64,000 bases of DNA from Microbacterium sufflavum (GTDB lineage: Bacteria > Actinomycetota > Actinomycetes > Actinomycetales > Microbacteriaceae): the NCBI RefSeq assembly GCF_023091155.1, contig NZ_JAHWXK010000001.1, positions 2,852,001 to 2,916,000 of the forward strand. The letters are read 5' to 3'. Each line of letters opens with the position of its first letter. Within the stretch, counting starts at the first letter, position 1. This document shows positions 45,779 to 55,543 of the stretch, one piece after another. The notes beneath the pieces were generated by a model that saw nothing but the letters and a program-made list of their open reading frames with translations, ran no database searches and had not been told where the DNA came from. The translations under genes and the position numbers were made by a program.

Positions 45779-46219
45779 TCAGAGAAGCGCGGCCAGCGCC
45801 CGCACCGCGTCGGCATAGCCGTCGACACCGCGCCCGATCACGCGCACCGCGGCCACATCGTGCAGGAACGAGTGATGGCGGAACTCCTCCCGCGCGTACA
45901 CGTCGGAGATGTGCACCTCCGCGAACGGCAGGCCCACCCCGGTCAGCGCATCGCGCAGCACGACCGAGGTGTGCGTCAGGCCGCCCGGGTTGATGATGAT
46001 CCCGATGCAGTCGGCGCGTGCGGCCTGGATGGCGTCGATGAGCACACCCTCGTGGTTGCTCTGCACCGCCCGCACCGCGAAACCGGCCTCGGCCGCGGTC
46101 TCGGTCGTGATCCGCTCGACGTCCGCGAGGGTCGCGGTGCCGTAGATGTCGGGCTCCCGCGTCCCGAGGAGGTTGAGGTTGGGGCCGTTGACCAGCAGCA
46201 GCCGACGCTCGATGCTCAT
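45779..46219 (-). CDS. aroQ: 3-dehydroquinate dehydratase, type II
   Basis: Type II dehydroquinase of 146 residues, third step of the shikimate pathway, a dodecamer. Catalytic segments are LLVNGPNLNLLGTREPDIYG (Arg and Tyr), SNHEGVLID, INPGGLTHTS, and VHISDVYAREEFRHHS with the active-site His. The ATG overlaps the upstream GNAT gene's stop (ATGA). Confidence 0.96.
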   Translation of the reverse strand: MSIERRLLLVNGPNLNLLGTREPDIYGTATLADVERITTETAAEAGFAVRAVQSNHEGVLIDAIQAARADCIGIIINPGGLTHTSVVLRDALTGVGLPFAEVHISDVYAREEFRHHSFLHDVAAVRVIGRGVDGYADAVRALAALL

Positions 46220-46740
46220 GCCCTCACGCCCTCCGACCCGGCGAGCTCACGCCGCAGGACCCACTCCCGACCGAAGCCCGTCGTCTCGATCTCCCCGGTC
46301 CGTGCGAACCCGGCGCGCGCGTACACGGCCTGCGCCCGGTCGTTGTCGACGTGCACCTCCAGCTCGAGCGCGGCCAGACCCTGCTCGAGGGCCCAGGCCG
46401 CCGCCGTGTCGAGCAGAGCGTCGATCACGCCGGAGCCCCGGTGCTCGTCCGCGACGTAGACGCCGACGACGAGTCCGGCCTCGGGTCGCTCACGGTGCGG
46501 CAGCACGGTGGCGGTGCCCACCCACTCCCCCGCATCGGTCACCGCGACGAACTGCGCAGCCGCCGACGGCTCGGCCGCGTTCACGGTGCGCTCCTGCCAG
46601 AAACGGTCGGGCTGGCCGCTCGCATGTGCCACGGTGTCGAGGAACGCGATCGGGGCGGCCGGATCGGCCAGGGCGCGCAACCGCAGCGCCTTCACCTGCG
46701 GCCATTCCCCGGCTTCGACGCGACGCACGTGGACGGTCAC
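46216..46740 (-). CDS. GNAT acetyltransferase within the aro operon
   Basis: Protein of 174 residues with the GNAT fold: VRRVEAGEWPQVKALRLRAL at the start, the acetyl-CoA-binding VYVADEHRGSGVIDALLD near residue 110, and NDRAQAVYARAGF near 145. It is coupled to both neighbours by 4-base overlaps: GTGA with aroB upstream and ATGA with aroQ downstream. It is therefore co-translated with shikimate enzymes although no acetylation step exists in that pathway. The substrate is unknown. Confidence 0.85.
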   Translation of the reverse strand: MTVHVRRVEAGEWPQVKALRLRALADPAAPIAFLDTVAHASGQPDRFWQERTVNAAEPSAAAQFVAVTDAGEWVGTATVLPHRERPEAGLVVGVYVADEHRGSGVIDALLDTAAAWALEQGLAALELEVHVDNDRAQAVYARAGFARTGEIETTGFGREWVLRRELAGSEGVRA

Positions 46741-47825
46741 TCTCCCACCTCCTGGTAGGCGGCGAACAGCAGCGACTCGTCGGGTGCCTGCAGCACGGTG
46801 GGCTTCGCGATGTCGTCGAGCAGGATGAAGCGCAGCATCCCGCCGCGGCTCTTCTTGTCGCGCTGCATCGTCGCCAGCAGTTGCGGCCACGCGCCGGCGC
46901 GATACGACGTGGGAAGGCCCAGGGACTCCAGGATCGACCGGTGCCTCTCGGCAGCCGCATCCGAGAGCCGGCCGGCCAGCCGCGACAACTCCGCGGCGTA
47001 CAGCATGCCCACCGAGATCGCCGCGCCGTGCCGCCAGCGGTAGCGCTCGGCGTGCTCGATCGCGTGGCCCAGCGTGTGCCCGTAGTTGAGGATCTCCCGC
47101 AGACCCGACTCACGGAAGTCGTCCGACACGACCTGCGCCTTCATGCCGACCGCGAGCTCCACGGCCCGGCGGAACTCATCCGTGGTCGTGTCGACCGCCC
47201 GCGCCGGATCCGCCTCCACGATGTCCAGGATCTCCGGCGCCCAGATGAAGCCGGCCTTCACGACCTCGGCGAAACCGGCCGTCGCCTCGTTCGGGCTCAG
47301 GCTGCCGAGCTCGTCGAGGTCTCCGATCACCGCACGGGGCGCCCAGAACGCGCCGACGAGGTTCTTGCCCTCGGCCGTGTTCACGCCGGTCTTGCCTCCC
47401 ACCGCGGCATCCACGAGCCCGAGGACCGTCGTGGGCACGTGCACCACCTGCACGCCGCGCAGCCAGGTCGCCGCCACGAACCCGGCGAGGTCCGTCACGG
47501 CCCCTCCGCCGTAGCCGACGACCGCGTCGGTCCTGGTGAAGTCGGCCTGGCCCATGATCTGCCAGCAGAAGGCGGCCACCTCGATGCGCTTGCCCTGCTC
47601 GGCATCGGGGATCTCGGCCAGCAGCACCTCGCGCGGGCCGTCGGCGGTGTCGGCGAGGAGGCGGTCACGAAGCTCCGCCGCACGGTTCGCGAGGGTCGGC
47701 GGGTGCACCACGAGCACCTTCCGCACGCCGGGGGCGAGGGCTGCCGAGACGCTGCCGAGGATGCCGCGCCCGATCGCGATGTCGTAGGGGTCGGCGCCGG
47801 TGACGCCGATGGTGGTCGTGCTCAT
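46737..47825 (-). CDS. aroB: 3-dehydroquinate synthase
   Basis: Zinc- and NAD-dependent enzyme of 362 residues that makes 3-dehydroquinate from DAHP. Motifs are GYGGGAVTDLAGFVAATW (NAD loop), PTTVLGLVDAAVGGKTGVN, GFAEVVKAG and the zinc-binding NYGHTLGHAIEH. The ATG overlaps the aroK stop by 4 bases. Confidence 0.97.
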   Translation of the reverse strand: MSTTTIGVTGADPYDIAIGRGILGSVSAALAPGVRKVLVVHPPTLANRAAELRDRLLADTADGPREVLLAEIPDAEQGKRIEVAAFCWQIMGQADFTRTDAVVGYGGGAVTDLAGFVAATWLRGVQVVHVPTTVLGLVDAAVGGKTGVNTAEGKNLVGAFWAPRAVIGDLDELGSLSPNEATAGFAEVVKAGFIWAPEILDIVEADPARAVDTTTDEFRRAVELAVGMKAQVVSDDFRESGLREILNYGHTLGHAIEHAERYRWRHGAAISVGMLYAAELSRLAGRLSDAAAERHRSILESLGLPTSYRAGAWPQLLATMQRDKKSRGGMLRFILLDDIAKPTVLQAPDESLLFAAYQEVGE

Positions 47826-48340
47826 CTCTGTTCTCTCCTCCATGCCACGATCTCGTCCGCGATGCGCTGCATCGGCCGTCGCGAGGTGTCGAACGAGATC
47901 GACGCGACCTCCTCGTACCACTCGCGCCGCTCCGCGAAGATCCGCTTCCACCGCTCGACGGGGTCGTCGCCGGCCAGCAGCGGCCTCGTGCCGCCGCGGA
48001 GCCGGTCGGCCACCGCGTCCTCGCTCACCGTGAGGAACACCACCGGGTGGCCGTGCAGCAGGTGCCGGGTGTCGGCGTCCGTCACGGCGCCGCCGCCGAG
48101 GGAGATCACGCCGCCCTCGCTCAGCGCCTGCGCGACCGCCGCCCGCTCGAGGTCGCGGAAGTGCGCCTCCCCGTGCTCGGCGAACAGGGCGGGGATGGGG
48201 CCGTGCGCCGCGACGATCCGCTTGTCGGTGTCGATGAAACCCACCCCGAGTCGTCGAGCGACCCGTCGACCGACGCTGGTCTTGCCCGACGCCATCGGGC
48301 CGACCAGTACCACCGACAGCGGATCAGCCGCGTTCGTCAT
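47822..48340 (-). CDS. aroK: Shikimate kinase
   Basis: P-loop kinase of 172 residues that makes shikimate 3-phosphate. The Walker A loop is [14 protein letters not shown] near residue 12. The shikimate-binding Asp and Arg are in FIDTDKRI and HFRDLE, and the GGGAV loop and lid RGGTRPLL follow. The ATG at 48340 overlaps the end of aroC by 17 bases, more than the other overlaps in the operon. Confidence 0.96.
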   Translation of the reverse strand: MTNAADPLSVVLVGPMASGKTSVGRRVARRLGVGFIDTDKRIVAAHGPIPALFAEHGEAHFRDLERAAVAQALSEGGVISLGGGAVTDADTRHLLHGHPVVFLTVSEDAVADRLRGGTRPLLAGDDPVERWKRIFAERREWYEEVASISFDTSRRPMQRIADEIVAWRREQR

Positions 48341-49553
48341 GCGCGATGAGCGCCGCCTCGGACGCGGGTGCCGTGCGCAGCTCCTCGGGGATGCCGTCGA
48401 GGTATCCCGCCAGGTTGCGCTGTGTCTCGCGGATGCTGTCTCCGCCGAACTTCTCCAGCACGGCCCGGGCGAGCTCGATCGCGACCATCGCCTCGGCCAC
48501 CACACCGGCGGCCGGCACGGCGCACACGTCGGAGCGCTGGTGGTGCGCTGTCGCGTCCTCCCCCGTCGCCACGTCGATCGTGCGGAGCGCATGCGGGACG
48601 GTCGCGATCGGCTTCATGCCGGCCCTGACGCGCAGCACCGTGCCCGTGGACATCCCGCCCTCAGTGCCGCCCGCGCGGTCCGAACCGCGGGTGATGCCCC
48701 CGGCGGCGGCGAAGAGCTCGTCGTGGGCTGCCGACCCGCGACGCCGAGTGGTCTCGAAGCCGTCGCCGACCTCGACCCCCTTGATGGCCTGGATGCTCAT
48801 GAGCGCCTGCGCGAGACGGGCGTCGAGGCGCCGGTCCCAGTGCACGTGGGACCCGAGCCCGGGCGGAAGGCCGTACGCGAGCACCTCGACGATGCCGCCC
48901 AGGGTGTCGCCGTCCTTCTTCGCATCGTCGACCTCGGCGACCATCAGTGCGGACGTCGCCCGGTCGAAGCAGCGCAGCGGATCGGCGTCGAGTGCGGCGA
49001 CGTCATCCGGGGTGGGAAGCGGTGCCCCGTCCGGCACCCGGACCGGGCCGATCGACAGCGTGTGGCTGACCAGGCGGATACCCAGTTCGGACAGGAACGA
49101 CCGCGCGATCGCGCCGAGCGCGACCCGTGCCGCGGTCTCCCGCGCGCTCGCGCGCTCGAGGATCGGGCGAGCCTCGTCGAAGTCGTACTTCTGCATCCCG
49201 ACCAGATCCGCGTGGCCGGGCCGCGGGCGGGTCAGAGGTGCACCGCGACCGCGGGACCGGTCGGTGAGCTCGACGGGCTCCGGGTTCATGACCTCGATCC
49301 ACTTCGGCCACTCCGTGTTGCCGATGCGGAGCGCGATGGGGCTGCCGAGCGTCTTGCCGTGCCGGACCCCGCCCGAGATCGTGAGCTCGTCCTGCTCGAA
49401 CTTCATGCGCGAGCCGCGGCCGTAGCCCAGCTTGCGACGCGCGAGATCGGCCTGGATGGCCTCGGACGACACCGGGACGCCGGAAGGCAGTCCCTCCATG
49501 ACGGCGATGAGTTCTGGGCCGTGTGATTCGCCGGCCGTGAGCACGCGGAGCAT
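48324..49553 (-). CDS. aroC: Chorismate synthase
   Basis: FMN-dependent lyase of 409 residues that makes chorismate from EPSP. Signatures are [18 protein letters not shown] near residue 8, GYGRGSRM near 44, [12 protein letters not shown] near 130 and [15 protein letters not shown] in the last third. The C-terminus is complete. The ATG has a CTGGAG site at the expected distance and is 52 bases downstream of aroE. Confidence 0.97.
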   Translation of the reverse strand: MLRVLTAGESHGPELIAVMEGLPSGVPVSSEAIQADLARRKLGYGRGSRMKFEQDELTISGGVRHGKTLGSPIALRIGNTEWPKWIEVMNPEPVELTDRSRGRGAPLTRPRPGHADLVGMQKYDFDEARPILERASARETAARVALGAIARSFLSELGIRLVSHTLSIGPVRVPDGAPLPTPDDVAALDADPLRCFDRATSALMVAEVDDAKKDGDTLGGIVEVLAYGLPPGLGSHVHWDRRLDARLAQALMSIQAIKGVEVGDGFETTRRRGSAAHDELFAAAGGITRGSDRAGGTEGGMSTGTVLRVRAGMKPIATVPHALRTIDVATGEDATAHHQRSDVCAVPAAGVVAEAMVAIELARAVLEKFGGDSIRETQRNLAGYLDGIPEELRTAPASEAALIAHDERG

Positions 49554-49605
49554 TGCTCCAGTCTCCCATGCGTTTCGCGTCCGCCGCGCCGCGTGTCGTC
49601 GCGGG

Positions 49606-50433
49606 TCAGAGCGCTGCGCGCATGGCGGCGATCACGTCCGTCTCGGCCGGGAGGGGCGCGGCCGGATCGCCGTGGTGGAAGATGCGGATCTGTCGCACAG
49701 CCTGGTGCAGCAGCATCCCCAGCCCCGACACGACCGTGCCGTCGCCCCACGCCGCGGCGAGCGACGATGGCCACGGCGCGTACGCGGCATCGAACAGCGC
49801 ACCGCCCCGAGCGGCCAGGGGCTCTGTCGCCGCGGAGGGCAGGATCGTGCCGGACGGCAGCGTCGCCACGGTCAGGTCCACCCGGCCCGGCCGCGACCCG
49901 GCATCGGCGTCCGCGAGCGGGTGCGCCGAGACGACCACCGAGAGACGCTCCCCCAGCGCCACCAGACCCGATGCCCGCTCGGGTCGACGAGCCCGGACGT
50001 CCACGCGCGACACCCCCATGTCGGCGAGGGCCACGAGGGCCGAGGCTGCCGTGGCTCCTGCTCCCAGGAGCCGCGCGGTGTCCGCGGTGGTGATCCCCGC
50101 CTCCGCCAGCGCGTCGACGATGCCCCCCACATCCGTGTTGAAGCCCGCCGGGGTGGAGCCGAGGAGGAGGGTGTTGACCGCGCCCGTGAGTTCCGCGTGC
50201 GCGTCGCGCGCCGCGGCGAACCGGTACGCCTCCTCCTTCAGGGGCATCGTGAGCGACAGCCCACGCCACGAGGGGTCGAGACCACGCACGGCAGCCGCGA
50301 ATTCGTCGGCCGCGACCCGCCGGCGTCCGTACTCCCAGTCCAGGCCCAGCACGCGGTAGGCCGCGGCATGCAGCTGGGGCGACCGGGAGTGCGCGATCGG
50401 GTCGCCCCAGACCGCGAGTCGGGTCGACGTCAC
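49606..50433 (-). CDS. aroE: Shikimate dehydrogenase
   Basis: NADPH-dependent reductase of 275 residues acting between dehydroshikimate and shikimate. The substrate domain starts with [18 protein letters not shown] and has [11 protein letters not shown] (catalytic Lys); cofactor binding is in [15 protein letters not shown] near residue 121, and GLGMLLHQA closes the fold. In the PxK motif the usual NVTxPxK reads SLTMPLK, one of the less usual versions. The GTG start is 4 bases after the mltG stop. Confidence 0.93.
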   Translation of the reverse strand: MTSTRLAVWGDPIAHSRSPQLHAAAYRVLGLDWEYGRRRVAADEFAAAVRGLDPSWRGLSLTMPLKEEAYRFAAARDAHAELTGAVNTLLLGSTPAGFNTDVGGIVDALAEAGITTADTARLLGAGATAASALVALADMGVSRVDVRARRPERASGLVALGERLSVVVSAHPLADADAGSRPGRVDLTVATLPSGTILPSAATEPLAARGGALFDAAYAPWPSSLAAAWGDGTVVSGLGMLLHQAVRQIRIFHHGDPAAPLPAETDVIAAMRAAL

Positions 50434-50437
50434 GGCC

Positions 50438-52057
50438 TCAGCAGCCCCCGTCGGGGTTCGCCCTGCACCACTCGCGCCACTTCTCCACGCCCTGCTCGTG
50501 TTCGGCGAGCGTCTCCGAGAACTGCGTCTCCCCGGTGGAGAGGTTCACCGTGACGAAGTACAGCCATGGACCGTCGGCGGGCTGCATGGCCGCCTTGATG
50601 GCCGCCTCGCTCGGACTCGCGATCGGTGTGACCGGCAGCCCGGTGTTCACGTAGGTGTTCCAGGGGTTCGGGTCCTCGAGCGCTTCTGCGGAGCTCGACA
50701 CCACGCCCTCGTGCAGCGAGCCGTAGCCGTACTGCGCGGTCGAGTCCATCTGCAGCTTCATGTCGATCGCCAGGCGGTTCTCGATCACACGCGACACCTT
50801 GGCGAAGTCGTCCGTGCGACCCTCGCGCTGGATGATCGAGGCGATCGTGAGCACGCGCTGCGCGTCGTCCGCGGGCACGCCGGCCGCGTCGAGCGCCTCC
50901 CGCGTACGATCCACCATCTGCTGGATGGCCTGCGTCGCCGTGACGCCGGGATCGAACGTGTACACGGCGGGGAACAGCCACCCCTCCAGGCTCTGCGCCT
51001 GGACGCCGTAGACGGACGGATCGGCGACCGCGGCCTCGAAGTCCGCGAGCGGCAGCCCGAGCGTCTCCGCCATCGCCGGGAGCGAGGACTTGATCGTGCC
51101 GCCCTCCGACACCGAGACGGTGTTCTCGAGCTTGTTCTCCTTGTCCTGGAGGGCGGCGAGGGCGGCCTCGGCCGTCATCTTCTTCTGCAGGCGGTAGACG
51201 CCGGGATAGAACGTGACGGCGATGCCCTCGTCGATGAGGTAGTCGTAGAAGACATCGGCGGTCTTGGTCACGCCCGCCTCGTGGAGCGCTGCCGAGACCG
51301 GCTGGCCGGTGTCGCCCGACTTGATGGTGACATACACCTCGCCGGTCGCGAGCCCCGGCTCCCAGTCCTTCGCGTCTCCCCAGCCCATGGCGTCGCTGAT
51401 CCGATCACCGTAGGTGCTCCACGCCCAGGCGCCGCCGGCCACGATGCCGCCGATAATCGCGAGGACGACGATGAGGGCGATCAGGCAGCCCTTGCGGCGC
51501 TTCTTCTTCGGCGCGCCCGGCCCGCGGTGGTCGTCGTCACCCGACACGAACAGGTCGTCGAGCCCGCCGCCGACGGCGGGCTCGTCGGGAGAGGTCCGCG
51601 CGGTCGAGGCGGCTGTCGGTGCGGAGACACGGGGCAGCGGCCGCGTCGCATCCGCGTCGTGCTCGATGAACGTCTCACGCGAGCCACGGGCGATGGGGAC
51701 GGCCGTCGTCTCCGGAGCACGGGACGGCTCTGCCGCGGACACGGGTTCGGCGGCGGCCGATGCCCGATCCTCCGCGCGCGGCGCGACCCGTGCGGGGCGC
51801 GCGTCCGACGCGGAGTCAGCGGACCCGGACGCAGCGGGCGCGGGCGCGGTACCGGACTGGTCGAGCGACGGCTCCCCTGCCTGCTGCTGACGAGCGGCTC
51901 GCCGCGCGGCCTCACGAGCGGCGCGGCGCGAGCCTGGCACGGGGCCGCTCGTGTCGGCCGTCGGGACCTGCGGCGCCGGCGCCGGCAGGTTCTCGAAGAG
52001 GTCGCCCAAGCGCGCGTCGGTGTCGTGCGGTGGCGAAGCGCTATCGCGTTCGGACAT
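50438..52057 (-). CDS. mltG: Endolytic peptidoglycan transglycosylase MltG
   Basis: Membrane-bound lytic transglycosylase (YceG family) of 539 residues that cuts nascent glycan strands. A cytosolic N-terminal region of 189 residues is disordered, with Ala/Pro/Arg-rich runs ending in KKKRRKG. One transmembrane helix covers about 190-213. The catalytic Glu358 is in LEGWLFPAVY; AQYGYGS and NTYVNTGLPVTPI follow in the C-terminal lobe. The cytosolic extension is longer than in E. coli, which has almost none. It is in the same coupled run as ruvX and aroE. Confidence 0.94.
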   Translation of the reverse strand: MSERDSASPPHDTDARLGDLFENLPAPAPQVPTADTSGPVPGSRRAAREAARRAARQQQAGEPSLDQSGTAPAPAASGSADSASDARPARVAPRAEDRASAAAEPVSAAEPSRAPETTAVPIARGSRETFIEHDADATRPLPRVSAPTAASTARTSPDEPAVGGGLDDLFVSGDDDHRGPGAPKKKRRKGCLIALIVVLAIIGGIVAGGAWAWSTYGDRISDAMGWGDAKDWEPGLATGEVYVTIKSGDTGQPVSAALHEAGVTKTADVFYDYLIDEGIAVTFYPGVYRLQKKMTAEAALAALQDKENKLENTVSVSEGGTIKSSLPAMAETLGLPLADFEAAVADPSVYGVQAQSLEGWLFPAVYTFDPGVTATQAIQQMVDRTREALDAAGVPADDAQRVLTIASIIQREGRTDDFAKVSRVIENRLAIDMKLQMDSTAQYGYGSLHEGVVSSSAEALEDPNPWNTYVNTGLPVTPIASPSEAAIKAAMQPADGPWLYFVTVNLSTGETQFSETLAEHEQGVEKWREWCRANPDGGC

Positions 52058-52059
52058 GA

Positions 52060-52533
52060 TCAGGCGGGCTCCTCATCGACGGGGACCGGTGCACCGGCCG
52101 GGTTTCCGGTGCTCTTCTCCGTGTCGATCGCCTGCTGCAGCAGAACCACCGCGGCGACCTGATCCACAATGCTACGAGAGTTCTTCTGGGAACGCCCGGA
52201 ACTCCGCAATGCCGCGTGTGCGGACACCGTGCTCAGACGCTCGTCGATGAGCCGCACCGGCACACCGCTCTCGCGCTGCAACAGCGCTGCGAACGCCCGC
52301 GCATCCGTGGTGGACGGGGTGTCCGCGCCCTGCAGATTCACCGGCAGCCCGACCACGAACTCCAGCGGTTCGTACTCCGCGGCGATCGCCACGAGTCGCG
52401 TGATCGCCGCGTCGTCGCGCGGCACGGTCTCGACCGGGACGGCCAGCATGCCGTCCGGATCGCACCGTGCCACGCCCACCCTGGCGCGTCCCACGTCGAC
52501 GCCGAGCCGCACTCCGCGACGGAAGCCGGTCAC
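52060..52533 (-). CDS. ruvX: YqgF/RuvX-type putative Holliday junction resolvase
   Basis: RNase H-like nuclease of 157 residues. The first acidic residue is in GVDVGRARVGVARCD near residue 13, the second region is VVGLPVNLQG near residue 60, and the third is in LIDERLST with SIVDQVAA. Family members process pre-16S rRNA and may cut branched DNA. The GTG overlaps the alaS stop (GTGA). Confidence 0.93.
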   Translation of the reverse strand: MTGFRRGVRLGVDVGRARVGVARCDPDGMLAVPVETVPRDDAAITRLVAIAAEYEPLEFVVGLPVNLQGADTPSTTDARAFAALLQRESGVPVRLIDERLSTVSAHAALRSSGRSQKNSRSIVDQVAAVVLLQQAIDTEKSTGNPAGAPVPVDEEPA

Positions 52534-55190
52534 GCTCCGCGGAGCTCCTGTGCGATGGCCTCCAGCGCTGCCGGAAGCGCCGCACCGTCGGTGCCGCCGC
52601 CCTGGGCGAGGTCGTCGCGCCCGCCGCCGCCACCGCCGAGCACGCCGGCTGCGCGCTTCGCGAGCGCACCCGCCTTCGCGCCCGCCGAACGCGCCGCCTC
52701 GTTCGTGGCGACGACCACGACCGGCCGGCCATTGACGATCGCGCCGAGGGCGACCACTGCCGCCTCCGACCCCAGCCGCTCACGGACGCCGTTGACCAGA
52801 TCGCGCACGTCGTCCGCCGAGGCCACCTCACCGAGCGACTGTGCGGCCACCCGGAACGCGCCGATGCGGGACGCGGCCTCCGCGATCGCGGGGATCTGCC
52901 CCGCCCGCTCCTTGGCCTCGAACTGCGCGATGCGCTTCTCGGCGGCCTTGAGGCTCGCGGCGAGATCGGCGATCCGCTCCGGCAGCTGCTCGCGCGGAGT
53001 CTTGAGCGACGCGGTCAGCTGCGAGACCAGCGCGCGCTCGGCGGCCAGCTCGCGGAACGCGTCGGCACCGACGAGAGCCTCGATACGGCGGTTCGATGCC
53101 CCGACGGACGACTCGCCGACCACGCTGACCAGCCCGATCTCGGCGCTCGTCGACACGTGCGTGCCCGCGCAGAGCTCACGCGACCAGGGGCCGCCGATGT
53201 CGACCATGCGCACGACATCGCCGTACTTCTCGCCGAACAGAGCCATCGCCCCGGCCTCCTTGGCCTCGTCGAGCGTCACGATGCGCGTCGTCACCTCGAG
53301 GGCGTCCTGCACGGCGCGGTTCGTGATCTCCTCGATCTCCGAGCGCGTCTCTCCCGACAGCGCCTGCGACCACGCGAAGTCGAATCGCATATAGCCCGCA
53401 CGGTTCAGCGAGCCCGACTGGGTCGCGGTCGGGCCCAGCGTGTCGCGCAGAGCGGCGTGCACCAGGTGGGTCGCCGAGTGCGCCTGCCGCGCCGCACGAC
53501 GGTTGGCCGCGTCGACGATGGTCGTGGCCGCGTCATCCACCGCCACGCTCCCCCGCGTCACCTCGACGGTGTGACTGATCAGCCCGGGGACGGGGCGCTG
53601 CACATCGAGCACCTCGAGCTCGTAGCCAGGGCCCACGATCGTGCCCTTGTCGGCGACCTGGCCGCCGGACTCCGCATACAGCGTCGTCTCCGCCAGCACG
53701 ACCTCGGCGATCTGTCCCTCCGCGGCGCTGCGCACGGAGGCACCGTCGACCAGGATGCCGAGCACCCGCGAGTCGACCTCGAGGGCCGTGTAGCCGTCGA
53801 AACCGGTCTCGCCGAGCGCCCGCAGGTCGCGGTAGACCGACACGTCGGCGAGCTGCCGCTTGCGGTTGCGCGCGTCGTCCTTGGCGCGCTGACGCTGCTC
53901 CTGCATGAGCGCGTCGAACGCGGCACGGTCGACGTCGAGCCCGGCCTCCTCGGCGACCTCGAGGGTGAGGTCGATCGGGAAGCCGTATGTGTCGTGCAGC
54001 AGGAAGGCCTCGGAGCCGCTCAGGGTCGTCCCGCCGCTCTTCTTCGTGTCGTCCACGGCGAGGTCGAGGATGGTCGAGCCCTGGGCGAGGGTGCGCCGGA
54101 AGGTCTCCTCCTCGGCGAAGGCGGCCGAGGACAGCACCGACCAGTCGCGCTCGAGCTCGGGATAGGCCGACTTCATGGCGTCCCGCGACGCGGAGAAGAG
54201 CTCGGGGAAGGCCGGCTCGTCGACGCCCAGCAGACGCATCGCCCGCACGGTCCGCCGCATCAGGCGGCGCAGGATGTATCCGCGGCCCTCGTTCGACGGA
54301 CGCACGCCGTCGGACAGCAGCATCAGCGAGGAGCGCACGTGATCGGCGATCACGCGGAAGCGCACATCGTCCTCGTGCACGGCTCCGTAGCGGCGTCCGG
54401 AGAGCTCGACGGCGCGGTCCAGCACGGGCCGCACCTGGTCGATCTCGTACATGTTCTCGACGCCCTGCTTGAGGAAGGCGACGCGCTCGAGACCCATGCC
54501 GGTGTCGATGTTCTTCATCGGCAGCTCGCCCACGATGTCGAACTCGGTCTTGCTCCGGATGTTCTCGAGGAAGTCCTGCATGAACACGAGGTTCCACAGC
54601 TCCATGAACCGGTTGTCGTCCGCCGCCGGACCGCCGTCCTTGCCGTAGGACGGGCCACGGTCGAAGAAGATCTCGGAGTCGGGTCCGCCGGGGCCGGGCT
54701 GCCCGGTGTTCCAGTAGTTGTCCGCGCGGCCGAGGCGCTGGATGCGCTCCGGCTTCAGCCCGATGATGTCGCGCCAGATGGCCTCCGCCTCATCGTCGGT
54801 CTCGTAGACCGTGACCCACAGGTCCTTCTCGTCGAAGCCCAGCCCGCCGTCGGATTCGGAGGTCGTGAGCAGCTCCCACGCGTAGCGGATCGCGCCCTCT
54901 TTGAAGTAGTCGCCGAACGACCAGTTGCCGAGCATCTGGAAGAACGTGCCGTGACGCGCCGTGCGTCCGACCTCCTCGATGTCGTTGGTGCGGATGCACT
55001 TCTGCACATCGGCGATGCGCGGATGCGGAGCGGGGACCACGCCCGTGAGGTACGGGATCATCGGGACCATGCCGGCGACCGTGAAGAGCAGCGACGGGTC
55101 GTCGCTGACGAGGGAGGCCGAGGGGACGATGAGGTGATCGTTCTTCTCGAAGTAGGAGAGATAGCGCTGCGCGATTTCCGCAGTGTTCAT
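52530..55190 (-). CDS. alaS: Alanyl-tRNA synthetase
   Basis: Class II synthetase of 886 residues. It shows the catalytic N-terminal domain (FFQMLGNWSFGDYFKEGA region), the editing domain with zinc ligands in HSATHLVH and CAGTHVS, and the C-Ala oligomerisation domain ending in a Gly-rich GGGGGGRDDLAQGGG. The order alaS-ruvX-mltG is conserved in many bacteria. The ATG is 53 bases downstream of the small membrane protein gene. Confidence 0.97.
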   Translation of the reverse strand: MNTAEIAQRYLSYFEKNDHLIVPSASLVSDDPSLLFTVAGMVPMIPYLTGVVPAPHPRIADVQKCIRTNDIEEVGRTARHGTFFQMLGNWSFGDYFKEGAIRYAWELLTTSESDGGLGFDEKDLWVTVYETDDEAEAIWRDIIGLKPERIQRLGRADNYWNTGQPGPGGPDSEIFFDRGPSYGKDGGPAADDNRFMELWNLVFMQDFLENIRSKTEFDIVGELPMKNIDTGMGLERVAFLKQGVENMYEIDQVRPVLDRAVELSGRRYGAVHEDDVRFRVIADHVRSSLMLLSDGVRPSNEGRGYILRRLMRRTVRAMRLLGVDEPAFPELFSASRDAMKSAYPELERDWSVLSSAAFAEEETFRRTLAQGSTILDLAVDDTKKSGGTTLSGSEAFLLHDTYGFPIDLTLEVAEEAGLDVDRAAFDALMQEQRQRAKDDARNRKRQLADVSVYRDLRALGETGFDGYTALEVDSRVLGILVDGASVRSAAEGQIAEVVLAETTLYAESGGQVADKGTIVGPGYELEVLDVQRPVPGLISHTVEVTRGSVAVDDAATTIVDAANRRAARQAHSATHLVHAALRDTLGPTATQSGSLNRAGYMRFDFAWSQALSGETRSEIEEITNRAVQDALEVTTRIVTLDEAKEAGAMALFGEKYGDVVRMVDIGGPWSRELCAGTHVSTSAEIGLVSVVGESSVGASNRRIEALVGADAFRELAAERALVSQLTASLKTPREQLPERIADLAASLKAAEKRIAQFEAKERAGQIPAIAEAASRIGAFRVAAQSLGEVASADDVRDLVNGVRERLGSEAAVVALGAIVNGRPVVVVATNEAARSAGAKAGALAKRAAGVLGGGGGGRDDLAQGGGTDGAALPAALEAIAQELRGA

Positions 55191-55243
55191 AGGTCCCGGT
55201 TGTCCTTGTGTGAGGGAGCGCGTCGATGCGCGGCTGCGGTGGT

Positions 55244-55432
55244 TCAGTTCTCGCCCGGCTCGGTGAGCCGCGCCTCCTGGGCGCGATACGCGTCGCCCAG
55301 CGCGGCGGTGAAGCCGTTGATGCGGGCGTCGACGTCGGCGAGGATGTCATGGCCGCGCGGGTCCTTGTTCATGAAGTGAGCCGCGACGAAGCCGCCGATC
55401 ACGCCGATGAGGAACCACAGCACAGTCTTCAT
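55244..55432 (-). CDS. Small membrane protein upstream of alaS
   Basis: Protein of 62 residues. Residues 1-21 form one hydrophobic helix (TVLWFLIGVIGGFVAAHFM), followed by a short charged region (NKDPRGHD) and an amphipathic helix. It lacks a recognisable family; similar small genes stand beside alaS in related actinobacteria. The ATG has an AAGGA site, and a candidate TACGAT -10 element lies about 43 bases upstream. It is probably co-transcribed with alaS. Confidence 0.7.
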   Translation of the reverse strand: MKTVLWFLIGVIGGFVAAHFMNKDPRGHDILADVDARINGFTAALGDAYRAQEARLTEPGEN

Positions 55433-55474
55433 GTCGTCATCCTTGCCTGAGAGCCGCGAAGGCGCGGTCTCTCC

Positions 55475-55480
55475 ATCGTA
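55475..55480 (-). promoter_or_regulatory. -10-like TACGAT before the small membrane gene
   Basis: TACGAT on the minus strand. Immediately downstream is an imperfect 10-bp hairpin (55449-55473, one bulged base) that would be in the leader or would end readthrough from rpsD. Leader before the ATG is about 36 bases. Confidence 0.3.
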
Positions 55481-55491
55481 GGCGGAAACGA

Positions 55492-55523
55492 CAGGAGGCG
55501 TCGGGAATCCCCGACGCCTCCTG
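55492..55523 (-). terminator. Terminator hairpin after rpsD
   Basis: Perfect 14-bp stem (55492-55505 with 55510-55523) around the loop AATC, 20 bases after the rpsD stop. GC-rich, no U-tract. It separates rpsD from the alaS transcript. Confidence 0.75.
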
Positions 55524-55543
55524 CCTGATGCTCGATCGCTGGA

